The notes: generated by a model from the letters alone, not told the origin. Positions 29,765 through 38,942 are shown, numbered from the stretch's first letter. The stretch is DNA of 49,236 nucleotides from Deltaproteobacteria bacterium (GCA_016935665.1 JAFGQN010000203.1:1-49236), one strand, 5' to 3'. Made by a program: numbers and translations.

Positions 29765-31060
29765 TCACAGGGGTTTTAGACGAAATGACCACAGCCCGTA
29801 GAGAAATCCCATTACTCCCAGAATGAACGCATAAAGATGATAGTATCGCAGCACCAGTTGCCGGTGCGCCAGCTGTTGAACGGGAGCAATTCCCAATTTG
29901 GGGGGCAGCTGTTCCACAATAAATCCCTGCGATAACGAATCGTGTGTCAGGGCCACTTTGGCAAATGTGCGGCGTTTTCGTTGAACTTTATTTTTCAGCA
30001 CATAAAGCTGGTTTTTGCGAGCGCCAACTATTTTGCGCGACGTGACATTCGGTTTTTGAAAGATGTCCACATCGTCGGCCACAATTTCGATGAGACGGTG
30101 CGGGGGTTGATACAGTGGGGCGGTCCAATAGTTCTGAATTTTTAAATCCACCGCGTCAGCAATCCATATCAATGCAATAAACAGCACACCAAAAATGCTT
30201 CCGCCTTTCAAAAACTGAAATAATCGAATGGGCGGTCTGGATATTTTTGAAAGGAAACGAATGGCCATTAGAATTGCGCCTGTTGCAACTGCGATAATAA
30301 GCCAGCGAAGCATGGGATGGGGCGGCGCCAGATATGGGGAAAGCGTGGCGCTACCCGCCAGCAGATAGCGCAGATAATCGTGAAAAATCAGATATCCGGA
30401 TACCAGATTGGTGATGGCGTAGACAACGAGTTCCAGACGTTGTGCTTTGTTCGGTGGAAAGAAGCGCGGGTGGCGGACCGCATCGGTGAGATTTCGCACA
30501 GCGGTCCAGTCGCACACCCAGACAGATAGTTTTCGTCTTTTGCCTTTGGGCACAAATGTGCGTTTGCGCTTAAGGCCAAAATCCGTCATTTTTCGCTTCA
30601 AACGCCTGGCTGCCGCTTCTGAAACCAGTATTTCATCGGTGCCTGCGGCGCTTTCAACCCGCGCGGCCACATTCACAGTATCTCCGAACACATCCTTCGA
30701 TTCCACAATCGCTTGTCCCGTATGGACACCAATTCGAATATGTACCTGAAATGATTTGTCTTTTTGTCTCGCCAAACGCAACTGCTGCTGCATGGCGATG
30801 GCGGCTTCCACGCCGTCTTTCGGGTTTTTAAAGGACGCCATAATGGAATCGCCAATGGTTTTAATCAGCGTACCGCGAAACGCCTCCACCACCGGAAACA
30901 GCAACTTGTTGTGACGATCCAGCATCAGTCTGCCTGCCGTATCGCCGTGTTTGTCCCAGAATTTAGTGGAATCAACAATATCAGTGAACAGCACGGTGAC
31001 TTCATTTTTGGATTTTTCAATCGAACGCGATAGATTTAATGTGTTCTTGCTCACTGCCAT
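29765..31060 (-). CDS. Membrane-bound class III adenylate/guanylate cyclase
   Basis: The protein is about 431 aa. The cyclase domain is at the N-terminus (about 20-195). FTDIVDST supplies the first metal Asp, LIKTIGDSIMASF the substrate Lys and second metal Asp, and VFGDTVNVAARVES the transition-state Asn and Arg, so it should be active; Lys suggests ATP as substrate. Four hydrophobic segments follow (starting LVVYAITNLV, LRWLIIAVA, GVLFIALIW and YHLYAFILG). Between the third and fourth is an SH3b-like stretch (DDVDIFQKPNVTSRKIVG) probably in the periplasm. The frame opens with GTG 31072, but ATG 31060 has AAGGA just upstream. Putting the cyclase before its membrane part is a less common order. 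Confidence 0.88.
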   Translation of the reverse strand: MAVSKNTLNLSRSIEKSKNEVTVLFTDIVDSTKFWDKHGDTAGRLMLDRHNKLLFPVVEAFRGTLIKTIGDSIMASFKNPKDGVEAAIAMQQQLRLARQKDKSFQVHIRIGVHTGQAIVESKDVFGDTVNVAARVESAAGTDEILVSEAAARRLKRKMTDFGLKRKRTFVPKGKRRKLSVWVCDWTAVRNLTDAVRHPRFFPPNKAQRLELVVYAITNLVSGYLIFHDYLRYLLAGSATLSPYLAPPHPMLRWLIIAVATGAILMAIRFLSKISRPPIRLFQFLKGGSIFGVLFIALIWIADAVDLKIQNYWTAPLYQPPHRLIEIVADDVDIFQKPNVTSRKIVGARKNQLYVLKNKVQRKRRTFAKVALTHDSLSQGFIVEQLPPKLGIAPVQQLAHRQLVLRYYHLYAFILGVMGFLYGLWSFRLKPL

Positions 31061-31188
31061 TGCATCCTTCACAAGTCGCCCTCATTAAGGCGTTTAACAG
31101 GCGCATTGTACAGGTTTGAGCATGCACGGGGAAGAGAAAAGGGGGTGATGCAGCTGTTTGAAATCTATGTTGTCAGCAAACGATGAAA

Positions 31189-32133
31189 TCAGTTTGTCCT
31201 GGCAGGGGAAAGGTCAACCACACAGTAATTGAAGGGAATCGCGGCATCCACGCGGCCCGCTGCGTAAACCTGAACAGCCTTGATTCCAATCGCTGTCGAG
31301 TAGGGAATTCCACTGGTTCCCCAACATTCGCTTTTAAAGTTACTCCAGGCAATAGTGGCGATACCATTGGAAAACTCTGTACAGTAGCCAACGCCATTCT
31401 CTGCCATGATTTCGATTCGCAATGTGGCTGATGTGGATTGGGTTATATTCACGTTAATTCCCGAGTAAGAGATTCCCGCATACCACGGTGCGATGATGTC
31501 GCTGCCTTTTTCCTGCTTTACATTAAATCCGATGGTTCCCAGCGAGTTAAAGCTTTCAATGAGCGCCCCATGAACACAGATGGCTTTTTCACTCAGCACA
31601 TACTCGCCATCCAGCTGATTGATGGTGCCTCCCGCCTCAAGGCCGGTACTCGTCCATGCGTTGCCGTGCCAGTCGCCTGCAATGACATACGGACCCGTCA
31701 TAGTGGTGTCAATATCGGCATCCGTTGTGTCCGAGTCCGGATTATTGATGGTATCGGTGTCACTGTCCGTTTCGGCGTCATTGTCGGTATCCGTGTCCGT
31801 ATCCCCATCTGTATCTGCATCGCCATCCGCATCAGTGTCGCCGTCGCTATCCGTATCCCCGTCCGTGTCCCCATCTGTATCCCCATCTGTATCTCCATCT
31901 GTATCCCCATCGGCGCTGGTATCCATTGAGGGAGAGCGATCACTGACAGAGTCCGTATTCGTCTCCCTTTCACTGGCAAGAGCCGTATCTGTTTCGCTAT
32001 CTGTGGTGTCCGTGCTGTCTTCCGGGTCCGAAGTTGGAACATCCCAGTTTTTCAGGCCTTCCACCTGCTCTTCACAGCCGAATAGAAACAGTCCAAATGT
32101 GAACAGTATAAATAGCAAATTTGTTTTGCGCAT
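31189..32133 (-). CDS. Lipoprotein with Asp/Thr/Gly repeat linker and C-terminal beta-rich domain
   Basis: This 314-aa lipoprotein has a signal peptide ending in the lipobox LFGC (Cys20). Residues about 35-145 are a low-complexity linker of Asp, Thr, Gly, Ser and Glu, with tetrads such as DGDT repeated many times; such acidic linkers are likely calcium-binding stalks and are common in Myxococcota surface lipoproteins. The last 165 residues start with AGDWHGNAW and contain two to four Cys and many aromatic residues, compatible with a beta-sandwich such as a carbohydrate-binding fold, but I cannot name a family. It is probably surface-exposed. Confidence 0.8.
   Translation of the reverse strand: MRKTNLLFILFTFGLFLFGCEEQVEGLKNWDVPTSDPEDSTDTTDSETDTALASERETNTDSVSDRSPSMDTSADGDTDGDTDGDTDGDTDGDTDSDGDTDADGDADTDGDTDTDTDNDAETDSDTDTINNPDSDTTDADIDTTMTGPYVIAGDWHGNAWTSTGLEAGGTINQLDGEYVLSEKAICVHGALIESFNSLGTIGFNVKQEKGSDIIAPWYAGISYSGINVNITQSTSATLRIEIMAENGVGYCTEFSNGIATIAWSNFKSECWGTSGIPYSTAIGIKAVQVYAAGRVDAAIPFNYCVVDLSPARTN
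31871..31906. repeat. 12-bp tandem repeat in the Asp-rich linker
   Basis: Three near-identical copies of CCATCTGTATCC (plus strand) lie head to tail at 31871-31882, 31883-31894 and 31895-31906, with looser copies upstream to about 31790. They encode the GDTD tetrads of the lipoprotein linker on the minus strand. Near-identity at DNA level suggests recent slippage expansion. Confidence 0.85.
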
Positions 32134-32572
32134 AGTATCGTTCTCCCGTTCAGATTACCTGCTTCGGCAATATTGAAATATTACATTTTGATTATATCTT
32201 TCAGGACTTGAAATCTCAATTGCTAAATCGGTCGAATAGCGAAGCAAAAAAGCGCATCTCGCGAAATATATGATTATTCAGGGGAAATCTGACCATGTAA
32301 ACACAAAAAAAAATTCAAATATGCTATATTTGTCAAAATTATGTTCATTTTTGGTTGGTGTGGCATATGGGAGGCGCCCGAAATTGCGCAAAAAAGCAAT
32401 GCCAGAGGTCGTTGACAGTCTTATGTTTGTTATCGCAACAAAAGCGCCGCCCACAACTCTTTTACTTGCAAAACAAACTGTAACACTCACTGCCGGGTTG
32501 AACAGTTGGCCCTTAAAATTTACACAAACGGACAGGCAAGGGGATGCCAGAGACGGCGGGTTTCAGTTTGAA
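32134..32572. other. AT-rich intergenic region between two lipoprotein genes
   Basis: This 439-base region lies upstream of the Asp-rich lipoprotein gene and downstream of the VWA lipoprotein gene, both on the minus strand. It is visibly richer in A and T than its surroundings around 32160-32380. A TTGACA occurs on the minus strand near 32332 but without a good -10 box. The plus-strand open frame running through it continues antisense into the VWA gene and is not credible. No RNA gene recognised. Confidence 0.45.
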
Positions 32573-33886
32573 TTATTCCAGAACGACGGTCTGGGTTTCG
32601 CAGCCGAATTGAATTGTCAGGTGGGCGTCGGCTTCGGATTGGAACCATGTGCAGGTATTGGGGCACACTTTGATTTGAGTGGGCGCCGCCGGATTGTCGT
32701 AATACCATCCGTGTTCCACGTCAGCGCAACGGTCTGCCGCAGGGATATTTCCGATAACGTACGGGGCAGTGATTTGGCTCGAAAATTCCACATTAACCAG
32801 CCCCGCATCGAGTGTTTCACCCGTTGGTGGCGCGGGGATCTCCCACTCACAGTTGATTTTCGAGCTCGCGATAACCGAGCTTCCCAGCGCCTCGAACACC
32901 GGGTTGAAATCCTGTTCGCACAGATCGCCGGACACGCCCCCAGTCATGGCCACCAGATTGCTGTATGTGTCCCAATATATGGGCGGTATTGCATCCGGGC
33001 TGGAGGGAGCGGCATAAGTACTGCATTGACTGTCCGCCGGCGCTTCGTCCTTGGGTGCAAAGGCAAAAATACCATGGAATAAATAATTGCCCAACAGAGG
33101 GGAAAGTGCCTGGAACGATTCGTTGAATTGTTCAGCGGTGGTTTGATCTCCATCATCCGAGACCACCACAATGTGTTTCATCGAATCGTCGCGGATCATG
33201 TCGTGCCATCCCGCTTCGGTGAGGCCATTGTTATCTTCATATGTGGTGACAAGCCACTCCAGCTCCTTCATGCTGGGGACGCGAACGCTCAGATGTTTGT
33301 AACGTGGCAGATTGGAATCCGGGGTAACCGGTTCTTTGGGATCCTCTGTATCGGGCGTATCACTGACGTACTGACACCCGTCTTCTGCTCCAAGAGGCGG
33401 ATCGATACAAATCCCGTAACTGACACCCCCGCGATTGCCGCAATCCCCGGGCAGGCAGGAAATCATCACAATCTGCGGGTCAATTCCGCTGTTCATAATT
33501 CGCTCAGAAAAATCGTTCATATTCGCGCGTACCATTTCAATCTCATCGTAAAGGCTTTTTGAATTATCAATAACAAAGATTATATCTGCGGGCTCACGGG
33601 TGTTTTCGGCATCCTCGGCCACCGCGGCGCATTCTTCAAATTCCAGGGGATTAGCGCCCGAATCAGTCGGTATCTGTACCATCGTGGTGGACGTGTCTGT
33701 ATCGAAGCCACCGATTTGATGTATTGAATCAGAGTCCTCAATTCCGATGCTGTCGGAGGACATATCGGTGGAAATATTTGTGGATTGGCTTTTTCGACTG
33801 CAGCCGGGGCCTGCAAGCAGTGTGACTGTGACGCAGGTGCATATCGCAAGGTGTGTGGACTTCCTGAGTTTTTCGGGTGACATCAT
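32573..33886 (-). CDS. VWA-domain lipoprotein
   Basis: The protein is about 437 aa. A signal peptide (about 8-28) ends AGPGC, a non-canonical lipobox. A Ser/Asp-rich segment follows, then a von Willebrand A domain starting ADIIFVIDNSKS, whose DxSxS is the MIDAS metal motif; VVSDDGD further on would be another MIDAS element. The C-terminal 100 residues contain paired Cys (CEWEIP, CPNTC, FGCETQ). This resembles VWA lipoproteins abundant in Myxococcota, with unknown ligands. ATG codons at 33886 and 33883 both follow AAGGAG (5 or 8 bases); either is possible. The frame extends to 33961 without start support. Confidence 0.84.
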   Translation of the reverse strand: MMSPEKLRKSTHLAICTCVTVTLLAGPGCSRKSQSTNISTDMSSDSIGIEDSDSIHQIGGFDTDTSTTMVQIPTDSGANPLEFEECAAVAEDAENTREPADIIFVIDNSKSLYDEIEMVRANMNDFSERIMNSGIDPQIVMISCLPGDCGNRGGVSYGICIDPPLGAEDGCQYVSDTPDTEDPKEPVTPDSNLPRYKHLSVRVPSMKELEWLVTTYEDNNGLTEAGWHDMIRDDSMKHIVVVSDDGDQTTAEQFNESFQALSPLLGNYLFHGIFAFAPKDEAPADSQCSTYAAPSSPDAIPPIYWDTYSNLVAMTGGVSGDLCEQDFNPVFEALGSSVIASSKINCEWEIPAPPTGETLDAGLVNVEFSSQITAPYVIGNIPAADRCADVEHGWYYDNPAAPTQIKVCPNTCTWFQSEADAHLTIQFGCETQTVVLE

Positions 33887-34154
33887 ATTGGCTCCTTGGT
33901 TAGCGAAATCGGGCTTGAGGAGAACCCTGCAATTAGAAGACCACGACGCATCAGACCACACAGGGTGAACGCACTGCTGATTTTATGGAAGTTGGGACTC
34001 TGGCGCATTGAATTCGTTAAACGATATTCGACAAAAACGTCGAACCAATACCGTCCCAGAGGTCGAATGGATCTCTGATTTATTGTGCAAAAATGTGTTC
34101 AGATTGAATTGTTTGACATGCTTATGGAGTTGCTTTGGAGAGGGGCATGCCAGA

Positions 34155-35447
34155 CTACCAGTGTGCCGTTTTGTTGTCATCCGCTTCCCTGGCGCCCATG
34201 GCGCGCCTGGCCATTCGGGACGGTTCAATGATACTGATGACAGTGGGTGTATCCGCAGCGGAATACGAGCGCATTTTACGGGCATGAAATTTGGTCAGCA
34301 CGGTTTTTTCGGAATACACGGGGAGATTGGGATTTCGCGGCGGATAAAACGGTTTGGCCAGGATGTCGAATTCCAGCAAATCGTCGACACCTTTGTTTTT
34401 CACCGGGGAATCCGACACGATAATGGTGAACAGGGCTTTAATGTCGCCGATGGTCACCTCGCATTTTTCAAAGTTTCCAGAGATGGTTTTGGGCAGGCGA
34501 ACCCCGTGGGCGGAGAGTACCACCGGTTGCGTCAATGTGCTGGACGTCACCCCCTCCCTGGCAAATGTGCTTTTAAGTGCGCCCTGTACGATATTCAGCA
34601 TTTCCCCCAGCGCGTCATTGATTTCGTGGTCGTCCTGCGCCGCCACGTCCAGCATTCCCTGATACAGTTTTCGAGCCGAATAATCATTCATCTCCACTTT
34701 GATGTCTATCCAGGTTTCATGCTCGTTCAAGTACATGGGGGTCCACACAAGATGGACGAGATCCTGGGCCAGTGACAGGGTTTTGGGAATGGTGGCACTG
34801 GCCATGCCGCATCCCAGCTGGCTGAATACATTGGCAATGGTGGTGTGAAGATTTCCAAAGGCATTGATACTGGATATTTTTTCGCTGAAGTTCAGTTTGC
34901 GCGGTGGAAGATGTTCAATTTCCTGTTTGGATTGAGCAATTGCCGTTTCGGGCGCTGCCGACTGCGTTTTGGTGGGCGTCAATTTCGAAACCACCTCCCG
35001 CAGCAGATCGTGTCGCCTGAGAACGGTCTCCAGATCATTGATTTGTTTTTGCAGTGCCTGCTGAAGATCAATGGTTCGCTCTGCAATGCGCATGCGCACG
35101 TTCAAATCGTTCCTGTGCCATTTTTCCATCAGGTAATCATCGGCCCCTGCATCTGCAGCATCCAGCAGCAGTTGGGGATTATTGGCTTCGCAGATCAGAA
35201 TCACATAGGGATGAATCTTTCCCATATTTTGATCGGTGAGTTTCCGCAATTCGGTACAAAGCTGCACACCGTTCATACCTTCAAGATCCCATGCCGCCAG
35301 CGCCACATTGATGGGAGAATCCGATGTAAGTAATTTCAGTGCTTCGTTTCCATTTGTCGCTTCAATGGTCTCGTAGCCGAGGTTTGTCAGTTCCGAAACA
35401 AGTCCTTCCCTAAAGCGATTGTTGCTATCCGCTGCAAGTACTTTCAT
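34155..35447 (-). CDS. Pseudo-receiver protein with CheX/CheC-like domain
   Basis: This 430-aa cytoplasmic protein has an N-terminal receiver-like domain (1-120), a coiled coil (about 120-145), and a domain containing INDALGEMLNIVQGALKS (about 285-305), which resembles the Glu/Asn signature of CheX/CheC phosphatases. By eye the receiver aligns as AWDLEGMNG against the usual DWNMPGMDG, putting Ala52 at the phosphoacceptor site, and YLMEKW against YLTKPF, putting Glu108 at the conserved Lys. It is therefore probably not phosphorylated in the usual way, although Asp54 is nearby. It may act as a phosphatase or scaffold for receivers of the nearby kinases; that is inference. No chemotaxis genes are in the window. 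Confidence 0.7.
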   Translation of the reverse strand: MKVLAADSNNRFREGLVSELTNLGYETIEATNGNEALKLLTSDSPINVALAAWDLEGMNGVQLCTELRKLTDQNMGKIHPYVILICEANNPQLLLDAADAGADDYLMEKWHRNDLNVRMRIAERTIDLQQALQKQINDLETVLRRHDLLREVVSKLTPTKTQSAAPETAIAQSKQEIEHLPPRKLNFSEKISSINAFGNLHTTIANVFSQLGCGMASATIPKTLSLAQDLVHLVWTPMYLNEHETWIDIKVEMNDYSARKLYQGMLDVAAQDDHEINDALGEMLNIVQGALKSTFAREGVTSSTLTQPVVLSAHGVRLPKTISGNFEKCEVTIGDIKALFTIIVSDSPVKNKGVDDLLEFDILAKPFYPPRNPNLPVYSEKTVLTKFHARKMRSYSAADTPTVISIIEPSRMARRAMGAREADDNKTAHW

Positions 35448-35642
35448 TTTTTACCTCCCAAATACCGGATGCGGTATACATAACTGAACGGCGCGCATCG
35501 TATTGAATGAAGACCTTCGATGTTTTGATTTGTGGTCCATGCACTCTTTTTAACAGGGATACGTATGGCGACATCCTCTAATTGCCGATATAACTTGTTT
35601 CATTGCGAGGAAGGACCACGGGCAGGTTTTTGAGGAGGCGGA

Positions 35643-36977
35643 TTATTTCGGGGGCATCTGGATAAAACCCCGGTCCTGGCGTATGTCCATTTCGGCTCGT
35701 GCGCGCTTGATTTGGGTTTCTGCCAGTTCAAAGGCCTCTTTGGGAGAGAGCTTGATTTTGGCGATTCCCTGTTCAATGGCCTTTTGACCCACGGCCACTG
35801 CTTCTCTCGGGAATACTTCCCACATGTCCATGGTGGGAATGAGACGGTTTTCCTTCAGCCCGTGATCTTCGGCCACCTTTGCCAGTTCCCTCGCGGCGGC
35901 GATACACATTTCATCGGTGATGGTTGTGGCGCGTACGTCCAGCGTACCGCGAAATATTCCGGGGAATCCCAATGAGTTGTTGACCTGGTTTTCAAAATCG
36001 CTTCGTCCTGTGGCCACAATGCGAGCACCGGCCCGTTTGGCTTCCCATGGCCAAATTTCCGGAATCGGATTGGCGCATACAAAAACGATGGAATCCGAGT
36101 TCATGGAATGAATCCACTCCGGCTTCACCGTGTCCGGTCCTGGCGCGGAGAGGGCGATCATCACGTCGGTTCCTTCAAAAGCCTCCGCCGGCCCCCCTTT
36201 GCGCTGTTCGGCGTTGGTGAAGTCGGCCAGTTTGTCAAGCCACGGATTGTCAACGAGATCTGCGCGGCCCCTGTGGACGATACCGTGTAAATCGCACATG
36301 TAAATATAATCTGGATTGGCGCCCGCTTTGGCCAGCATGATGGCGATTCTCTGATTGGCGGCGCCGGCGCCCAGCATACCGATTTTTACCTTTTCGATGG
36401 GTTTGCCCACTATTTTCAGAGCATTGATGAGACCTGCCAGTGTGACTGCCGCCGTCCCCTGCTGATCGTCGTGCCAGACGGGAATCCGGGCTTCGGCACG
36501 CAATTTATCCAGGACTGTGAAGCATTTGGGACTGCTAATATCTTCCAGATTGATTCCGCCGAAAGTGGGCTGAATCATCTTTACAAAATCGATGATCTGT
36601 GTCGCATTTTTTGCGTCAATGCAAAGGGGAACAGCGTCCACCCCCCCCAGATATTTAAAAAGAATGGATTTGCCTTCCATCACAGGCAATCCCGCTTCAG
36701 GACCAATATCTCCCAGACCCAAAACACGGGATCCGTCGGAAACCACTGCAATGAGATTGCCTTTGGACGTGTGCTCGAACACTCTTTCGGGGTTCTGACA
36801 AATATCTTTACAGGGAGCGGCCACGCCAGGGGTATACCAGATAGCGAAGTCGGAAAGGTCCCGAATGCAGCATTTGGGGACCACTTCAATCTTGCCCTTG
36901 TAAAAAGGGTGCAGCTTCAGTGCGTCTTTAGCGGGTTTCTCCGCTTTGTTCAGCAGTTCCGTGTCGTCGATGATCAT
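35643..36977 (-). CDS. NAD(P)-dependent malic enzyme
   Basis: This 444-aa cytoplasmic enzyme oxidatively decarboxylates malate to pyruvate and CO2. Motifs include the N-terminal malic domain LSDFAIWYTPGVAAPCKDI and NLIAVVSDGSRVLGLGDIGPEAGLPVMEGK, then NLEDISSPKCF, PVWHDDQQGTA, and the Rossmann loop GMLGAGAAN. The length fits the short bacterial/archaeal form rather than the long form fused to a phosphotransacetylase-like domain. ATG 36977 starts just before the conserved N-terminal region, and no later ATG would keep it. The first 50 bases overlap the end of the YHS lipoprotein gene in another frame on the same strand, so translation may be coupled. Confidence 0.92.
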   Translation of the reverse strand: MIIDDTELLNKAEKPAKDALKLHPFYKGKIEVVPKCCIRDLSDFAIWYTPGVAAPCKDICQNPERVFEHTSKGNLIAVVSDGSRVLGLGDIGPEAGLPVMEGKSILFKYLGGVDAVPLCIDAKNATQIIDFVKMIQPTFGGINLEDISSPKCFTVLDKLRAEARIPVWHDDQQGTAAVTLAGLINALKIVGKPIEKVKIGMLGAGAANQRIAIMLAKAGANPDYIYMCDLHGIVHRGRADLVDNPWLDKLADFTNAEQRKGGPAEAFEGTDVMIALSAPGPDTVKPEWIHSMNSDSIVFVCANPIPEIWPWEAKRAGARIVATGRSDFENQVNNSLGFPGIFRGTLDVRATTITDEMCIAAARELAKVAEDHGLKENRLIPTMDMWEVFPREAVAVGQKAIEQGIAKIKLSPKEAFELAETQIKRARAEMDIRQDRGFIQMPPK

Positions 36978-37293
36978 CACTCGAAGTATCCTTCCCCGTG
37001 TAATTCTCAGGATTTTGCAAAAAGGCCTGTTTGTGGTCTTCCAGGAAGAAATAGTATGTCTTTCCGGAGTGTTCTGCTGTACCAACGGCTTCGCTTTCGC
37101 GAAATGTCAGCCCGCACACCGGACATTCCACCGTTTTGCCCGAGGCTTTTTCTTTGCCTGAGATTTTTTCGACACTGCCCGTATCGGCGGTATGCCGTGA
37201 GGCGTCAGAGTTTGATTTTCCACAGCTCAAAGGGCCCCAAATGAGACAGTTGCAGAACATCGCGCCGACTATGCATCGTAAATATTTGCCCAT
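36928..37293 (-). CDS. YHS-domain lipoprotein
   Basis: This small 121-aa protein has a signal peptide ending in PLSC (Cys24), then a Ser/Lys-rich linker. A YHS-like domain follows: ECPVCGLTF, then the aromatic run KTYYFFLEDHKQAFLQNPENY. YHS domains are Cys-containing metal-binding modules often found with copper or other metal handling proteins. The periplasmic lipidated location is predicted from the signal. The gene's 3' end overlaps the malic enzyme start by 50 bases, and its reading frame stays credible only to about the YHS end (PENY); the 20 last residues are hydrophilic and may be unconstrained. It is divergent from the VanW gene. Confidence 0.72.
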   Translation of the reverse strand: MGKYLRCIVGAMFCNCLIWGPLSCGKSNSDASRHTADTGSVEKISGKEKASGKTVECPVCGLTFRESEAVGTAEHSGKTYYFFLEDHKQAFLQNPENYTGKDTSSDDHRRHGTAEQSGETR

Positions 37294-37454
37294 GTCGTTT
37301 TGAAATTATTTTGAAACTATTGATAACACAATGAAAATCTGGCACTTTCGTGGCAGTTTTCAAGGCGGAAACAAAAAATGACCCGTTTTTGCTCAGTCAC
37401 AATGGAGAGGCTGATTTTATAAGGGCGGTACAAAAGGTTTCCCCTGGAAGAAAT

Positions 37455-38942
37455 ATGGCAATTAAAAACAAACATTCTTTTTTTGGACGGATTGAAGCGT
37501 GGCAACGGGCGCATCCTGTGGTAGCGGACAGTATGGTTATCGCCTTTGTGCTGGGACTCGGGGCTCTTGTGGCGTTGGTGATTTACTGGCCGGCATTGCA
37601 ATCGAAAGAACCGCTTAAAAAAATAAAAGTCGATGGCGTTGAAATTTCTATCAACGATGCGGGCGAGAAGGAACTGGTTCAGCTGGCCCGAAAAAAAATA
37701 TCGGGCGAAGTGGTGCTTAAAGGCGGTGGCATATCGCACACGGCCACATGGGGCGGACTTGGGGCCCGGGCGGCGCATGCTCCCATTGTGCGCATATTGA
37801 ATGCGCTTGCAAATGAGCAAAGCCCGGCCTCTAAATATTATCGACGCGAAAAGGGTGGGGCGCTCTCGCTGCACATCCCAGTCTCTCTGGATAGCGAAGC
37901 GGCGGTGGAAGCGCTGGTGGCCATCAAGGAGAAGCTGGACAGAGCCCCCAAAAACGCCCGGTTTGATTTTAAACTCAATCGGGTGGTTCCCGAGAAGAAC
38001 GGTCTGTCGCTGGACGTGTACAGCACGCTTGAGAAAATGGATGAAGCGTTGGCCACGGGAAAAAACGAAGTGAAGATGAACGTGAAATCCGTGAAGCCCG
38101 AAGTCGTTGCCGCTGAGTTGAAAAACATTGACGTGGATACAGTGGCCGGATTCTACGAGACACCGTATTCCAGACAGAAAAAAGATGTGGACAGGACTTA
38201 CAATGTGAAGCTGGGGGCATCCATTCTGGATGGTCACGTGATTATGCCGGGGGAACTGTTTTCATTTAATGACGTGGTGGGAGAACGCTCTCAGGCCCGC
38301 GGATTTCGGTACGCACCGGTAATCGCCGGCGGCAAGATTGTGGAGGGCATGGGAGGTGGTACCTGTCAGGTGGCGTCCACGCTTTACGCGGCGGCCTTCT
38401 TTGCCGGTTTGGCTATCGAAGACCGGGTCCCCCATTCCAGACCCAGTTCGTACATCAAGCTCGGACTGGACGCCACTGTGAGTTATCCTGCCAAGGATTT
38501 AAAAATCAGAAATCCTCTCGATTACCCGGTAGTTATTCATTTTATTGTGGAAAATGGAGTTGCGAGAGTTGAAATACGCGCTAAAGAAAGACCATTCACT
38601 GTATCGTTGCTGCGAAAGGTGATTGGCACAACGCCGTATCCGGTTCGCATCATCAACGATGACAAATTGCCCAAAGGCAAAGAGGTGGTCACACAACGTG
38701 GTGTGCCGGGGTACAAAGTAAGCCGATTCCGCATTATTGAACGGGATAAGGTGGCGTATCGGTTTCAGTCGTTTGATCGATATCCACCCACGGTGGAATT
38801 TGTACACAAGGGCACAGGAGCGGCGGGAACAGTAAACGCAAAGGACGCTCCCAAACCCGATATGCACAACCCCTATCGTGCCTCGCCTTCGTTGCGTCTG
38901 GTACAGGGAATGGATTTATGGTACGAAAAAACGCATAACTGA
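37455..38942 (+). CDS. VanW-family membrane-anchored cell-wall protein
   Basis: The protein is about 495 aa, with one N-terminal membrane helix (about 27-49), two tandem regions that resemble the putative peptidoglycan-binding domain usually found with VanW (about 60-230), then the VanW domain: LGASILDG, IMPGELFSFNDVVGERS, GGGTCQVASTLYAAAF, YPAKDLKIRN. VanW proteins are named for a vancomycin-resistance cluster but are widespread; their biochemical role is unclear. There is no resistance ligase here. GGAAG lies five bases before ATG 37455, so the upstream extension to 37350 is not used. Gene spacing of 48 bases to the next gene suggests an operon. Confidence 0.87.
   Translation: MAIKNKHSFFGRIEAWQRAHPVVADSMVIAFVLGLGALVALVIYWPALQSKEPLKKIKVDGVEISINDAGEKELVQLARKKISGEVVLKGGGISHTATWGGLGARAAHAPIVRILNALANEQSPASKYYRREKGGALSLHIPVSLDSEAAVEALVAIKEKLDRAPKNARFDFKLNRVVPEKNGLSLDVYSTLEKMDEALATGKNEVKMNVKSVKPEVVAAELKNIDVDTVAGFYETPYSRQKKDVDRTYNVKLGASILDGHVIMPGELFSFNDVVGERSQARGFRYAPVIAGGKIVEGMGGGTCQVASTLYAAAFFAGLAIEDRVPHSRPSSYIKLGLDATVSYPAKDLKIRNPLDYPVVIHFIVENGVARVEIRAKERPFTVSLLRKVIGTTPYPVRIINDDKLPKGKEVVTQRGVPGYKVSRFRIIERDKVAYRFQSFDRYPPTVEFVHKGTGAAGTVNAKDAPKPDMHNPYRASPSLRLVQGMDLWYEKTHN

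Noticed and set aside
31619-32176. Plus-strand frame encoding a long Ser/Val/Pro repeat protein
   Set aside because: It is antisense to the Asp-rich linker of the lipoprotein on the minus strand; the repeat is a by-product of the 12-bp DNA repeat, and there is no ribosome binding site.
32270-33082. 270-codon plus-strand frame starting in the AT-rich gap
   Set aside because: Most of it is antisense to the VWA lipoprotein, and the part in the gap has no domain or ribosome binding site.
37455-38942. Vancomycin-resistance gene reading of VanW
   Set aside because: VanW domains are widespread in bacteria without resistance; no vanA/B-type ligase, vanH or vanX is present.
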